From an uncultured Oscillospiraceae bacterium (GTDB lineage: Bacteria > Bacillota > Clostridia > Oscillospirales > Acutalibacteraceae): a DNA stretch of 38,484 bases. The first letter of the stretch is position 1. The number at the start of each line of letters is the position of its first letter. The stretch covers positions 1-38,484 of the forward strand of contig CAJKBW010000019.1 of the NCBI GenBank assembly GCA_905198295.1, given 5' to 3'. Positions 1 to 7,548 of the stretch are shown here, one piece after another. Position numbers and translations under genes: made by a program. Below the pieces are notes generated by a model, which worked only from the letters and a program-made list of their open reading frames with translations, had not been told where the DNA came from and ran no database searches.

Positions 1-36
1 CGGGGTTTCGGACAATGTTCATTGTCCGAAACCCCG
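1..36 (-). terminator. Terminator hairpin after the sensory hydrogenase operon
   Basis: A perfect 16-bp inverted repeat (1-16 pairs with 21-36) around a 4-base GTTC loop lies 37 bp beyond the stop codon of the leftmost minus-strand gene. The U-tract, if present, would lie outside the window, so this is called from stem quality and position. Confidence 0.7.
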
Positions 37-73
37 GCGTCCGATTATTCTCTTCTATCGTCAAAAGCCCGAA

Positions 74-1531
74 TTACCGGCGGCTTACATCCGCTGCACC
101 GGTTCCCTTTTCTTCACAGTTTTCTATGATATTTTCTGTGCCGCTCAGCCGGCCGGAGAAAATCTTCTGCGATTTCTGGAGCTCATTAAGATTCGCCGGT
201 CCGCCCATACAGCCGCCGGTACAGAACATACCTTCAATGAAGTCCGCCGGCTGCTTTCCCGCCTTAAGCAGCAAAAGAGCCTTGCGGCATTCTTCAGCCC
301 CATCACAGCGAAGAGTCTGGATCTGCGATGGATCCTCACCCATTTCCTCCAGAACGCGGCACACAGCGTTAGTCACACCACCAGACAAGGCAAAGCCCTT
401 GCCATAGCGTGTGGCATCTTCCTCGCAGCTTTCGTCGCTGCTGGCCTCAACCCCCTTGGCACACATCATGGCATACAGTTCCTCAAAGGTCAGCGCATAG
501 TCCAGCTCCTCGATATACTGAGCCATGACCTCATTCTTTTTGGCGATGCATGGCCCAATAAAGACAATAACCGCCTCCGGATGGGTCAGCCGCACATAAC
601 GCTCTACCGCGATCATCGGCGATACTGTCGTGGACACATTTTCCAGCAGCTGCGGAAAATGCTTGCGTACCATATTGACAAAAGCCGGACAGCACGATGA
701 GGTCATTTTCTTCCCTGCCGCCTTATTTTCCAGCAGCTCTTCCGCCTCATGATACGCAACCATATCCGCACCGAGCGCCACCTCAAACACCTCGTCAAAC
801 CCCAGACGGCGCACCGCATTTTTGATCTGCGGCAGCGTATCCTGACCGAACTGCCCTTCAATGGCCGGTGCCAGCAGCGCGATGACCTCCCGCTTTTTAT
901 CCAGCAGCGCATCGATGACGCTGGTCATCATCGACACATCGGATATCGCACCGAACGGACAGCCCGCCACGCAGGCTCCGCAATTGACACATTTCGCCGG
1001 ATCGATGGTGGCCACATCGTTTTCATCCATGCTGATCGCTTTGACCGGGCAGCTCTTTTTACACGGACGCTCAATTTCGACAATGGCGTTATAGGGACAA
1101 GCGGCCACGCATTTACCGCATTTGCGGCATTTGCTCTGATCGATCACTGCCCCCTGCGGGGTCGTGCTGATTGCACCGAACGGGCAAGCCTTTGCGCACT
1201 TCTTGGCCAGACAGCTCTGGCAGTTCGGGGTTACAGTGATTTTGCTGATCGGACAGCCCTCGCAGGCACACGGGATCACATGCACCACCTGAGAAGGGTC
1301 CGCATCGGTATACAGCACATCCACCGGCAGCTTGCCCATAGCCATGCGTACGCGCTGGCGGACAATCTCCCTTTCCCGATACACACAGCAGCGGAACTGC
1401 GGACGGATCCCTTTAATGATATCATAGGGGATTTTTTCATATTCCTCAAACAGTTTTCCGGCAAAGGCATACGCCGCTGTGGCGGTCAGCACTTCGTGCT
1501 TAATCTGTACAATATCGGTGATTTCCTGCAT
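74..1531 (-). CDS. [FeFe]-hydrogenase-like iron-sulfur protein without PAS domain
   Basis: About 485 residues. The N-terminal ~85 residues match nothing I recognise. A Cys-rich ferredoxin region follows (about residues 88-196, several CxxCxxC...CP motifs including CRKCGKC and CVNCGAC), then a C-terminal H-cluster domain with all ligand cysteines: loop 1 SSCCPAF (C280, C281), loop 2 GPCIAKK (C328) and loop 3 MFCTGGC (C437, C441). The Cys before the loop 1 ligand, which shuttles protons in group A enzymes, is kept, but loop 2 begins with Gly where group A has Met. This fits a non-group-A, possibly sensory, hydrogenase. It is the last gene of a four-gene operon and follows a SpoIIE-type phosphatase. 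The start is ATG at 1531, 12 bases after AAAGGA; an ATG at 1543 abuts that ribosome site and is less likely. Whether it turns over H2 cannot be told from sequence. Confidence 0.85.
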   Translation of the reverse strand: MQEITDIVQIKHEVLTATAAYAFAGKLFEEYEKIPYDIIKGIRPQFRCCVYREREIVRQRVRMAMGKLPVDVLYTDADPSQVVHVIPCACEGCPISKITVTPNCQSCLAKKCAKACPFGAISTTPQGAVIDQSKCRKCGKCVAACPYNAIVEIERPCKKSCPVKAISMDENDVATIDPAKCVNCGACVAGCPFGAISDVSMMTSVIDALLDKKREVIALLAPAIEGQFGQDTLPQIKNAVRRLGFDEVFEVALGADMVAYHEAEELLENKAAGKKMTSSCCPAFVNMVRKHFPQLLENVSTTVSPMIAVERYVRLTHPEAVIVFIGPCIAKKNEVMAQYIEELDYALTFEELYAMMCAKGVEASSDESCEEDATRYGKGFALSGGVTNAVCRVLEEMGEDPSQIQTLRCDGAEECRKALLLLKAGKQPADFIEGMFCTGGCMGGPANLNELQKSQKIFSGRLSGTENIIENCEEKGTGAADVSRR

Positions 1532-1564
1532 CGATCTGGCCATTCCTTTCTTGCTTATGCTCGG

Positions 1565-2740
1565 TCAATAGTAACGGAGTTTTACCACCTTGCCGGTTTC
1601 GCGCAGCGCCTCCGCCAGCTCTTCGAGCAGGCGTATTTTGATACTCAGGTCAACCGGCAAGTTGGGATTCTGATGTGCCGGGTTAATTGCCCGGCCGATG
1701 AACATATAAATATGTGTGCTGTTTTCAAGAAGCATTTTGGCGATCATTGATGCGCCGTTTTGCTCCTCAAGCAAACGGATGGTCTGCTCATCCGCGGGGT
1801 TGGCAATCACCTGACGAACCACATGCACCGCTTCCCGCAGGGTCAGTACGCCTTCGGTGGCAAGGTCTATCCCTTTAATGTGTGCAATCGGTGGGAGATC
1901 CCCTTCATAGAACAGGTCGGTGGTGACCTCACGGCCAAGCACCCTCGCCACCAGATTCGCACTGCTGCCGCCGCAGACCATTTTCAGGCCATCGGGTGCC
2001 ATGAAATCCGCAACCGCGCGTTCGTCGTCCTCTTTATGCTGCGGCGGTCCGGCGAAAATGCTGACAATCTGCTGCGGAATCGCTTTTACGGTGGCCACCG
2101 TGGTATCGTCTCCGGGCTTTCCCATGTACAGGTCGTTGCAGGCATCACTCAGCGCAGCGGTGATGCGCGCGCTGGTATTTTGGGGATCCCAGTTATCCTG
2201 CATGAAATCGCAGACGCTTTCCCAGTCCCATCCGAGGTTCATCACCGCGCCGATACCAGCATAAATTACTCCGTCGCTCATCATCGTCAGCGTATCCCCG
2301 CACTCCATGTCGAAGACCGCTTCCAGGATGGTCTTTCCGCCCACCTGCCGGGTGGTATACTGAATCGGGTACACCACGCCGTCGTGCATATAAATGCAGT
2401 TCGGACAGTCAAATTCGGTGAGGTATGCCTTGCCGTCATTGGTGAGCTTGAGAATCACAAAGGTTGAATACGCCATATGCCGAACCTTGCAGACCGGCAG
2501 GGTATGGATAATGGTATCCACCGTGTCCTCGAGCGAAGCACCGGAACGCATCATCGTAGCGATAATTTTTGAAGTCAGGGTCGCAAGAATATTGGCCTTG
2601 ACCCCGCTGCCCAACCCGTCCGATAAAACCAGGATCACTCCGTCGTCGGTGCGAACCACCTCGACCTTATCCCCGCAAAGCTCTTCATTCTTTTTATTCA
2701 GGCTCTTCGAGCTGACGTCAAAGTACAGTTTATCGCTCAT
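1565..2740 (-). CDS. SpoIIE-type PP2C serine/threonine phosphatase
   Basis: 391 residues. Residues 1-~220 form a PP2C/SpoIIE phosphatase domain with the metal-binding acidic motifs DGLGSG (41-46), MMSDG (153-157) and GDDTT (210-214). Such enzymes dephosphorylate Ser/Thr on partner proteins, classically anti-sigma-factor antagonists. The remaining ~170 residues, which contain GGSSAN near 255, are not a domain I can name. No membrane segment is seen, so it should be cytoplasmic. It lies 17 bp after the PAS-hydrogenase gene and 33 bp before the second hydrogenase-like gene, with an AAAGGCGG ribosome site. The arrangement suggests that a redox or H2 signal from the hydrogenase proteins sets phosphatase activity. 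The target is not encoded nearby. Confidence 0.88.
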   Translation of the reverse strand: MSDKLYFDVSSKSLNKKNEELCGDKVEVVRTDDGVILVLSDGLGSGVKANILATLTSKIIATMMRSGASLEDTVDTIIHTLPVCKVRHMAYSTFVILKLTNDGKAYLTEFDCPNCIYMHDGVVYPIQYTTRQVGGKTILEAVFDMECGDTLTMMSDGVIYAGIGAVMNLGWDWESVCDFMQDNWDPQNTSARITAALSDACNDLYMGKPGDDTTVATVKAIPQQIVSIFAGPPQHKEDDERAVADFMAPDGLKMVCGGSSANLVARVLGREVTTDLFYEGDLPPIAHIKGIDLATEGVLTLREAVHVVRQVIANPADEQTIRLLEEQNGASMIAKMLLENSTHIYMFIGRAINPAHQNPNLPVDLSIKIRLLEELAEALRETGKVVKLRYY

Positions 2741-2757
2741 CTGACAGCCCGCCTTTC

Positions 2758-4485
2758 TTACTCGGAAGGATTATCTTCATTCATGATCTGTGCCTTGAGG
2801 GTATTGAGTGTCACCTTGGTTTCCGCGGTCGTCTCACCGAGCAGACTGGCGATCTCCTGCGCGACGGTCATCTGCTTTTCAATAACCTTCTGCGCCATCT
2901 CCGCCGACTGCAGCCGTGCCTGACGCACTGCTTCCTTACGCTTTTCCTCCTCGGTGATATCCTTGATGATTCCCACAACAATATCCTGACTTTCCACATA
3001 CATCAGCGTCTGCAGCGCAACCATGTCCAGTTGGGCAAGACGCACTTTTTTCTCTACGATATTGCGCCGGGTGACCATCACCTCCTGAAAATCGGAGGGA
3101 TCCATGAACTCAAATAAATCCGCCTTGAGCGCCTGCTGGCGCGATACCCCGAAGCGCTTGAGCGCGGCGAGGTTAATCTCGATGATACGCATGTCGCGAT
3201 CCACCGCCAGAATCAGGTTGGGCGTAATGCTGAGGGTAACGCTGCTCAACGACTGCGACAGATCATTGATATACGGCAGGCACATGTACAGCTCTGCTTT
3301 TCCCTGATACACCGCGATCGCCTTATCGCGGCAGGTCGGATAACCGCAGGAACCGCAGTTGAGCTCTTTATCCGGCGTCGGTTTGCCGATTTCAGTGAGA
3401 ATATGGCGGATAGTGGCCTCGTCCGGGATATCCGAACGCTGCTCCTCGGAAACGAATTCCCAGTCCAGCGCAGGTGTGGGCGCTGCCGGCACCGCCGGAC
3501 CGGCAGCCTGTGCATAAGTCTCTACCTCAATACGGCCGCGGTAGGCGGCGCGTTTATTCGAACTGATCAGCGGCCCGTTCACGCAGCCGCCTTCACAGGC
3601 ATTCAGCTCAACAAACAGTTTCCCGCATCCCCCGCGGCGCAGCTCCTCCAAAAAGGTCTGCACATTCTGTACACCGCAGACACTCATAAACCGATAACCG
3701 TTATAGGTGCCGTCTGCCGCTTTCTCCATGCCCTGGCTCAGTTTGCCGACATCGCGCACAACCCCCTCCGGCACCGGATAAATGCGGGAAAACGGCGATT
3801 CAGCCATCCCCGGCATTGCGGCATCTTCGCCGGTTTCCTGCGCTGCCATCAGCTGATCAAGCTGACGGAAGGACAGCACCGCATCCGCTGATTCCGGATG
3901 GTCGTGAATTTCTTTGATCTTGGACAGGCATGGGCCGATAAAGACCACTCTGGTGTCCTTTCCGTCGCGCTGCTTAATCATACGGCCGTGCGCCAGCACA
4001 GGCGACACAACCGGAGCCATCATCGGGATCAAATCCGGATAATACTTTGTGATCAGAGAATTGACCGTCGGGCAGCAGGTGGTGAGGATTACCGGCATTT
4101 CCCCGTCATCCATCAGCTTTTTATAGGCCGTACTGACCTCATGTGCACCGATAGCCGTTTCTTCCACAGCAGCAAAACCCATCCGGTAAAGCGCAGCTGT
4201 TACTTTTTCACGGGCATCCTGGCCGTAAACGCCGATATATGAAGGGGCCAGACTGGCCACCACCCGTACAGCGGGGTCGCTGAGCATTTCCAGCACGGCG
4301 GTCGGATCATTGACCACCGTTTTTGCCTGCTGCGGACAGATATTGATGCAGTGCCCGCACAGAATACACTGATCCTCAATAACCTCCACACGGTCATCAA
4401 TATACCGGATAGACTTAACATCGCAGTATTTGAGGCATTTATAGCAATTTTTACAGTTTGCCTTTTTGACACTTATGTAAGCCAT
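2758..4485 (-). CDS. Putative sensory [FeFe] hydrogenase with PAS domain (HydS-like)
   Basis: 575 residues. In order: two 4Fe-4S motifs (CKNCYKC near 11-17 and CILCGHC near 40-46); an H-cluster domain with loops TTCCPT (C137, C138), GPCLSK (C186) and LNACEGGC (C297, C301); an extra RnfB-type FeS motif CGSCGYPTC (C377, C380, C385, with C402); a PAS domain (~415-515); and a C-terminal coiled coil (~520-560). This is the layout of group C sensory [FeFe] hydrogenases, thought to read H2 or redox state and pass it through PAS. Loop 3 has Asn where catalytic enzymes have Met. The neighbouring SpoIIE phosphatase is the likely output. The start is ATG at 4485, 9 bases after AAGGAG; an in-frame TTG at 4494 abuts that site and was not chosen. 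No kinase or methyl-accepting domain is present. Confidence 0.88.
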   Translation of the reverse strand: MAYISVKKANCKNCYKCLKYCDVKSIRYIDDRVEVIEDQCILCGHCINICPQQAKTVVNDPTAVLEMLSDPAVRVVASLAPSYIGVYGQDAREKVTAALYRMGFAAVEETAIGAHEVSTAYKKLMDDGEMPVILTTCCPTVNSLITKYYPDLIPMMAPVVSPVLAHGRMIKQRDGKDTRVVFIGPCLSKIKEIHDHPESADAVLSFRQLDQLMAAQETGEDAAMPGMAESPFSRIYPVPEGVVRDVGKLSQGMEKAADGTYNGYRFMSVCGVQNVQTFLEELRRGGCGKLFVELNACEGGCVNGPLISSNKRAAYRGRIEVETYAQAAGPAVPAAPTPALDWEFVSEEQRSDIPDEATIRHILTEIGKPTPDKELNCGSCGYPTCRDKAIAVYQGKAELYMCLPYINDLSQSLSSVTLSITPNLILAVDRDMRIIEINLAALKRFGVSRQQALKADLFEFMDPSDFQEVMVTRRNIVEKKVRLAQLDMVALQTLMYVESQDIVVGIIKDITEEEKRKEAVRQARLQSAEMAQKVIEKQMTVAQEIASLLGETTAETKVTLNTLKAQIMNEDNPSE

Positions 4486-4512
4486 GCGGCCCAACTCCTT
4501 TCCGGTACGCTG

Positions 4513-4758
4513 TCAATGTATTCTGGTCAGAACCTCATCCCGGAAAAAATTGTCGACATCTTCCACCGTCAGACCGAAAATACGCTCGTCAAATTTTACG
4601 CATACACCCTTTTCCGCGCAGTGACCCATGCAGAAGGAACCCTTGAGCTCCACTTCCCCTTCCACATTGTTTTCATGAATCAGCTCCTTGAGCCGATTGA
4701 TCAGGCTGCGGGAATCGCTCAGATGGCAGGAACTGCCGACACAAACCATAATATCCAT
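4513..4758 (-). CDS. Thioredoxin-like [2Fe-2S] ferredoxin protein (NuoE/HydC-like C-terminal domain)
   Basis: 81 residues from ATG at 4758, which sits 10 bases after AGGGAGG; an in-frame ATG 36 bases upstream lacks a site. Four cysteines in CxxxxC (near residues 6 and 11) and CxxxC (near 42 and 46) spacing are those of thioredoxin-fold [2Fe-2S] ferredoxins, as in the E subunit of complex I and HydC of bifurcating hydrogenases. The size covers only that domain. It is the first gene of the hydrogenase-phosphatase operon and probably passes electrons to or from the PAS-hydrogenase protein encoded 27 bp downstream. Confidence 0.85.
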   Translation of the reverse strand: MDIMVCVGSSCHLSDSRSLINRLKELIHENNVEGEVELKGSFCMGHCAEKGVCVKFDERIFGLTVEDVDNFFRDEVLTRIH

Positions 4759-4834
4759 TGCTGTCAATCCTCCCTGATTTTCCGGTTTCGGCATAGGCTT
4801 CCTTAATTCAGATATTGCCTGAACATTCTCTTTC

Positions 4835-4863
4835 AGTATACTGCTTTGTTATTTTTCTGTCAA
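4835..4863 (-). promoter_or_regulatory. Housekeeping promoter of the sensory hydrogenase operon
   Basis: On the minus strand TTGACA (4858-4863) and TATACT (4835-4840) are 17 bp apart, one mismatch from the sigma-A consensus. The leader to the first start codon is about 70 bases. Confidence 0.85.
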
Positions 4864-4911
4864 TGTCTTTTTCTGGCTGCACGGATCTTTCTTCTAATGA
4901 AATTTAATATC

Positions 4912-4940
4912 TTGACTTTTTGGCATGCGGATGGTATAGT
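4912..4940 (+). promoter_or_regulatory. Promoter of tRNA-Thr
   Basis: TTGACT (4912-4917) and TATAGT (4935-4940) with 17-bp spacing lie 15 bp before the mature tRNA start. Confidence 0.8.
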
Positions 4941-4955
4941 TATTCCGGTAAAAAT

Positions 4956-5031
4956 GCTGGTGTAGCTCAGTTGGTAGAGCAGCTGATTTGTAATCAGCAG
5001 GTCGGGGGTTCAAGTCCGTCCACCAGCTCCA
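4956..5031 (+). tRNA. tRNA-Thr, anticodon TGT, CCA encoded
   Basis: Cloverleaf of 76 bases: acceptor 4956-4962 with 5021-5027; D stem 4965-4968 with 4977-4980; anticodon stem 4982-4986 with 4994-4998 and loop TTTGTAA giving anticodon TGT (4989-4991); T loop TTCAAGT (5009-5015); discriminator T 5028 and encoded CCA 5029-5031. The T stem contains a G-G mismatch (5006/5018) and a G-U pair. It has its own promoter and terminator and appears to be a single-gene unit. Confidence 0.95.
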
Positions 5032-5037
5032 GACCTG

Positions 5038-5077
5038 CGGTCGGCGATTCGTGATGAGTCGTCGACCGTTTTTATTT
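5038..5077 (+). terminator. Terminator of tRNA-Thr
   Basis: A 10-bp stem (5038-5047 with 5059-5068, one G-U pair) and an 11-base loop are followed by TTTTTATTT. Confidence 0.82.
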
Positions 5078-5225
5078 ACCCAATGCTTTTTTCTCCCCAC
5101 AAATTACCTTTCAGAGAATGAATAATCTGCGATAAACTGCGGGCTGTTTCCGTCTTACGCAGGCGGATAGGCATCATGCTGGATTTTGCCGTGTCCGCTT
5201 TAGCGCGTTAGCATTCAAAAATGTG

Positions 5226-5254
5226 TTGACTTTTAAATACAACCGGCCTATAAT
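5226..5254 (+). promoter_or_regulatory. Promoter of ilvBNC
   Basis: TTGACT (5226-5231) and TATAAT (5249-5254) with 17-bp spacing. The predicted leader is only about 30 bases, too short for a T-box or a leader-peptide attenuator. Confidence 0.88.
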
Positions 5255-5292
5255 GAGGTACAGTTACTCCAGAATAAAGGATATGATAACCG

Positions 5293-6918
5293 ATGATGAC
5301 CGGCGCAGCCGCCATGGTAAAATGTTTGCAGCTTGAAGGTGTAACCACCGCGTTTGGTTACCCCGGTGCTGCCATATGTCCGTTTTACGACTGCCTTGTC
5401 GGCAGCGGAATACACCATATACTCGTGCGTACCGAACAAAATGCTGCTCATGCCGCCAGTGGGTATGCCCGCGTTTCCGGCAGAGTCGGCGTATGTATTG
5501 CCACCTCCGGTCCCGGCGCTACCAACCTGATCACCGGCATCGCCTCGGCACATATGGATTCCATTCCCCTGGTGGTGATCACAGGGCAGGTGCGCAGCGA
5601 TCTGCTCGGACGTGACGTTTTCCAGGAGGCGGACATCACCGGCGCAGCGGAGCCGTTTACCAAACACAGCTACATAGTTAAAAACGCTGCGGATATTCCG
5701 CAGATTTTCAAGGAAGCCTTTTATATCGCCGGAACTGGTCGGCCGGGACCGGTGCTCATCGACGTGCCGATCGATATGCAGCAGAAAAGCATCCCGGATT
5801 TCGATTACAGCGAACCGGCCGACATCATCGGCTACAAGCCGCGCAGTCAGGGGCATGCCCTTCAGCTGCGCAAAGCAGCAGAGGCGATTCAAAGCGCCAA
5901 GCGACCGGTGCTCTGCGCGGGCGGCGGCGTGTTTTCTGCGCATGCGCAGAAGGAACTGCGGGCATTTGTGGAAAAGACCGGCATTCCCACCATATCGACC
6001 ATGATGGGAATCGGTGCACTGCCCACAGCGCACCCGCTGAATCTCGGCATGCTTGGCTCCCATGGCTGTGCGCCGGCCAATAAAGCGATGCGCGATGCGG
6101 ATCTTGTGATCATGGCGGGTGCCCGCGTCGGCGATCGGGCGGTGGCCTCCCCCGGTCAGGTGGCCATGCGGGCCAAAATCATCCATATCGATATCGACCC
6201 GGCCGAAATCGGCAAGAATATGCCGGCGCATATCCCGATCGTGGGGGATCTGCGGCTGGTACTTGCCGATCTGACCGCGCATTACGACGGACCGCAGGCG
6301 CCCAAAGAGTGGGTATCTGCCGTTACCGACCGTAAGGCGCGGTATGCGGCAAAGCCGCTGCCGGAAGAAAGCGGCTTTGTCGAACCCAAAGGGCTGATGC
6401 GGATGCTGTCCCGCCGGATGGCTGCGGATGCGGTGCTGTGCGCCGATGTCGGACAGAATCAGATCTGGTCGGCGAACTTCTTTGAAATGCGCGACGGCCG
6501 CTTTCTCACCTCCGGCGGTATGGGAACGATGGGTTACTCCATTCCCTGCGCCGTGGGTGCCAAAAGCGCGGATCCATCCAAACAGGTCTGCGCTGTGTGC
6601 GGCGACGGTTCATTCCAGATGAGCATGATGGAGCTCGGCACCATTTGTCAGGAGCGCCTCGGCGTGAAAATCATTATCATGCAGAACACCCGGCTGGGCA
6701 TGGTGCGCGAGCTGCAGGACAACCTCTATCACGGCGTCCACAGTGCAGTCTATCTGGACGGAAGTCCGGATTTTGTCAAGATCGCCGCCGCCTACGGCAT
6801 CCGTGCGCGGATGGTTTCCTCTAATACAGAAGCGCAGGAAGCCGTGGAGGAAATGCTCGCGGACGATCAGCCGTATCTGCTGGTGTGCCATGTACGGCCG
6901 GATTATCCTTCCCTGTAA
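5293..6918 (+). CDS. ilvB: Acetolactate synthase, large (catalytic) subunit
   Basis: 541 residues. Condenses two pyruvate to acetolactate, or pyruvate with 2-oxobutyrate to acetohydroxybutyrate, the first common step to Val, Leu and Ile. The three domains of thiamin-diphosphate enzymes are present: the N-terminal PYR domain with catalytic Glu48 in VRTEQNAAHAA, a central domain (~190-330), and the C-terminal PP domain with the cofactor/metal motif GDGS (437-440) ending at Asn465. The length is a little under the usual ~550-570. ilvN follows after 27 bp, which marks this as the anabolic, feedback-regulated form. The start at 5293 follows AAAGGA; the next codon is also ATG. Confidence 0.95.
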   Translation: MMTGAAAMVKCLQLEGVTTAFGYPGAAICPFYDCLVGSGIHHILVRTEQNAAHAASGYARVSGRVGVCIATSGPGATNLITGIASAHMDSIPLVVITGQVRSDLLGRDVFQEADITGAAEPFTKHSYIVKNAADIPQIFKEAFYIAGTGRPGPVLIDVPIDMQQKSIPDFDYSEPADIIGYKPRSQGHALQLRKAAEAIQSAKRPVLCAGGGVFSAHAQKELRAFVEKTGIPTISTMMGIGALPTAHPLNLGMLGSHGCAPANKAMRDADLVIMAGARVGDRAVASPGQVAMRAKIIHIDIDPAEIGKNMPAHIPIVGDLRLVLADLTAHYDGPQAPKEWVSAVTDRKARYAAKPLPEESGFVEPKGLMRMLSRRMAADAVLCADVGQNQIWSANFFEMRDGRFLTSGGMGTMGYSIPCAVGAKSADPSKQVCAVCGDGSFQMSMMELGTICQERLGVKIIIMQNTRLGMVRELQDNLYHGVHSAVYLDGSPDFVKIAAAYGIRARMVSSNTEAQEAVEEMLADDQPYLLVCHVRPDYPSL

Positions 6919-6945
6919 TCCAACGGAAAGGCAGGCTTTGTTCTG

Positions 6946-7452
6946 ATGAAATACACCATGTCTGTGCTGGTGGAAAACCATGCCGGCGTCCTTTCCAAGG
7001 TATCCGGCCTGTTTTCCCGGCGGGGCTTCAATATCGATTCCCTCGCGGTCGGCGTGACCGAGGATCCCACCATCTCACGCATGACCATTGTAGTCAACGG
7101 CGATGAATATACGGTTGAGCAGCTGGAAAAGCAGCTTAACAAGGTTATCCCGGTCATCAAGGTCAAAACTCTTCGGGAAGGGGATTTTATCCCGCGCATC
7201 CTTTCGCTGATCAAGGTATCGGTCAACGCCGGGTACCGCGCGGAAATCATGCGCATCACCGAGCTGATGGGGGCCCGGATTGTCGATGCCACCCGCACCA
7301 CGCTGACCATCGAGTTCTCTGACACGGCCGAGCGCACCGAAACGCTGGAGACGCTGCTGCGCCCCTACGGCATCCGCGAAATCGTGCGTACCGGCGTGAT
7401 TGCCATCGAAAAGGGGCCAGACCCCACCCGCACCGTCAAACGGCAGGGATAA
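6946..7452 (+). CDS. ilvN: Acetolactate synthase, small (regulatory) subunit
   Basis: 168 residues, normal for the family. The N-terminal ACT domain (about 1-75, beginning MKYTMSVLVENHAGVL) binds the feedback inhibitor valine, and the C-terminal half activates the large subunit. It lies 27 bp after ilvB in the same operon. The ribosome site is weak (AAAGGCAGG about 11-18 bases upstream), so translation may partly depend on ilvB. Confidence 0.94.
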   Translation: MKYTMSVLVENHAGVLSKVSGLFSRRGFNIDSLAVGVTEDPTISRMTIVVNGDEYTVEQLEKQLNKVIPVIKVKTLREGDFIPRILSLIKVSVNAGYRAEIMRITELMGARIVDATRTTLTIEFSDTAERTETLETLLRPYGIREIVRTGVIAIEKGPDPTRTVKRQG

Positions 7453-7461
7453 ATACCGACC

Positions 7462-7505
7462 AAAAAACGCCCCGGCGTTTTTTAGAAGCGGGACAACCAT
7501 CCCGC
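7462..7505 (+). terminator. Tandem hairpins between ilvN and ilvC
   Basis: First hairpin: AAAAAACGC (7462-7470) pairs with GCGTTTTTT (7475-7483) around a CCCG loop, an intrinsic-terminator shape. Second hairpin: GCGGGA (7488-7493) pairs with TCCCGC (7500-7505), followed further on by ATTTTT. No promoter is evident before ilvC, so these look like a partial terminator or an RNA-processing/stability element inside the operon. Confidence 0.55.
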
Positions 7506-7548
7506 AATTCAATTTTTGCCGCCAACACCGGCACAGGAGGAATGTATC

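Noticed and set aside
5080..5292. Possible T-box or attenuator before ilvBNC.
   Set aside because: The promoter at 5226-5254 leaves only ~30 bases of leader and no T-box core or stacked stems were found.
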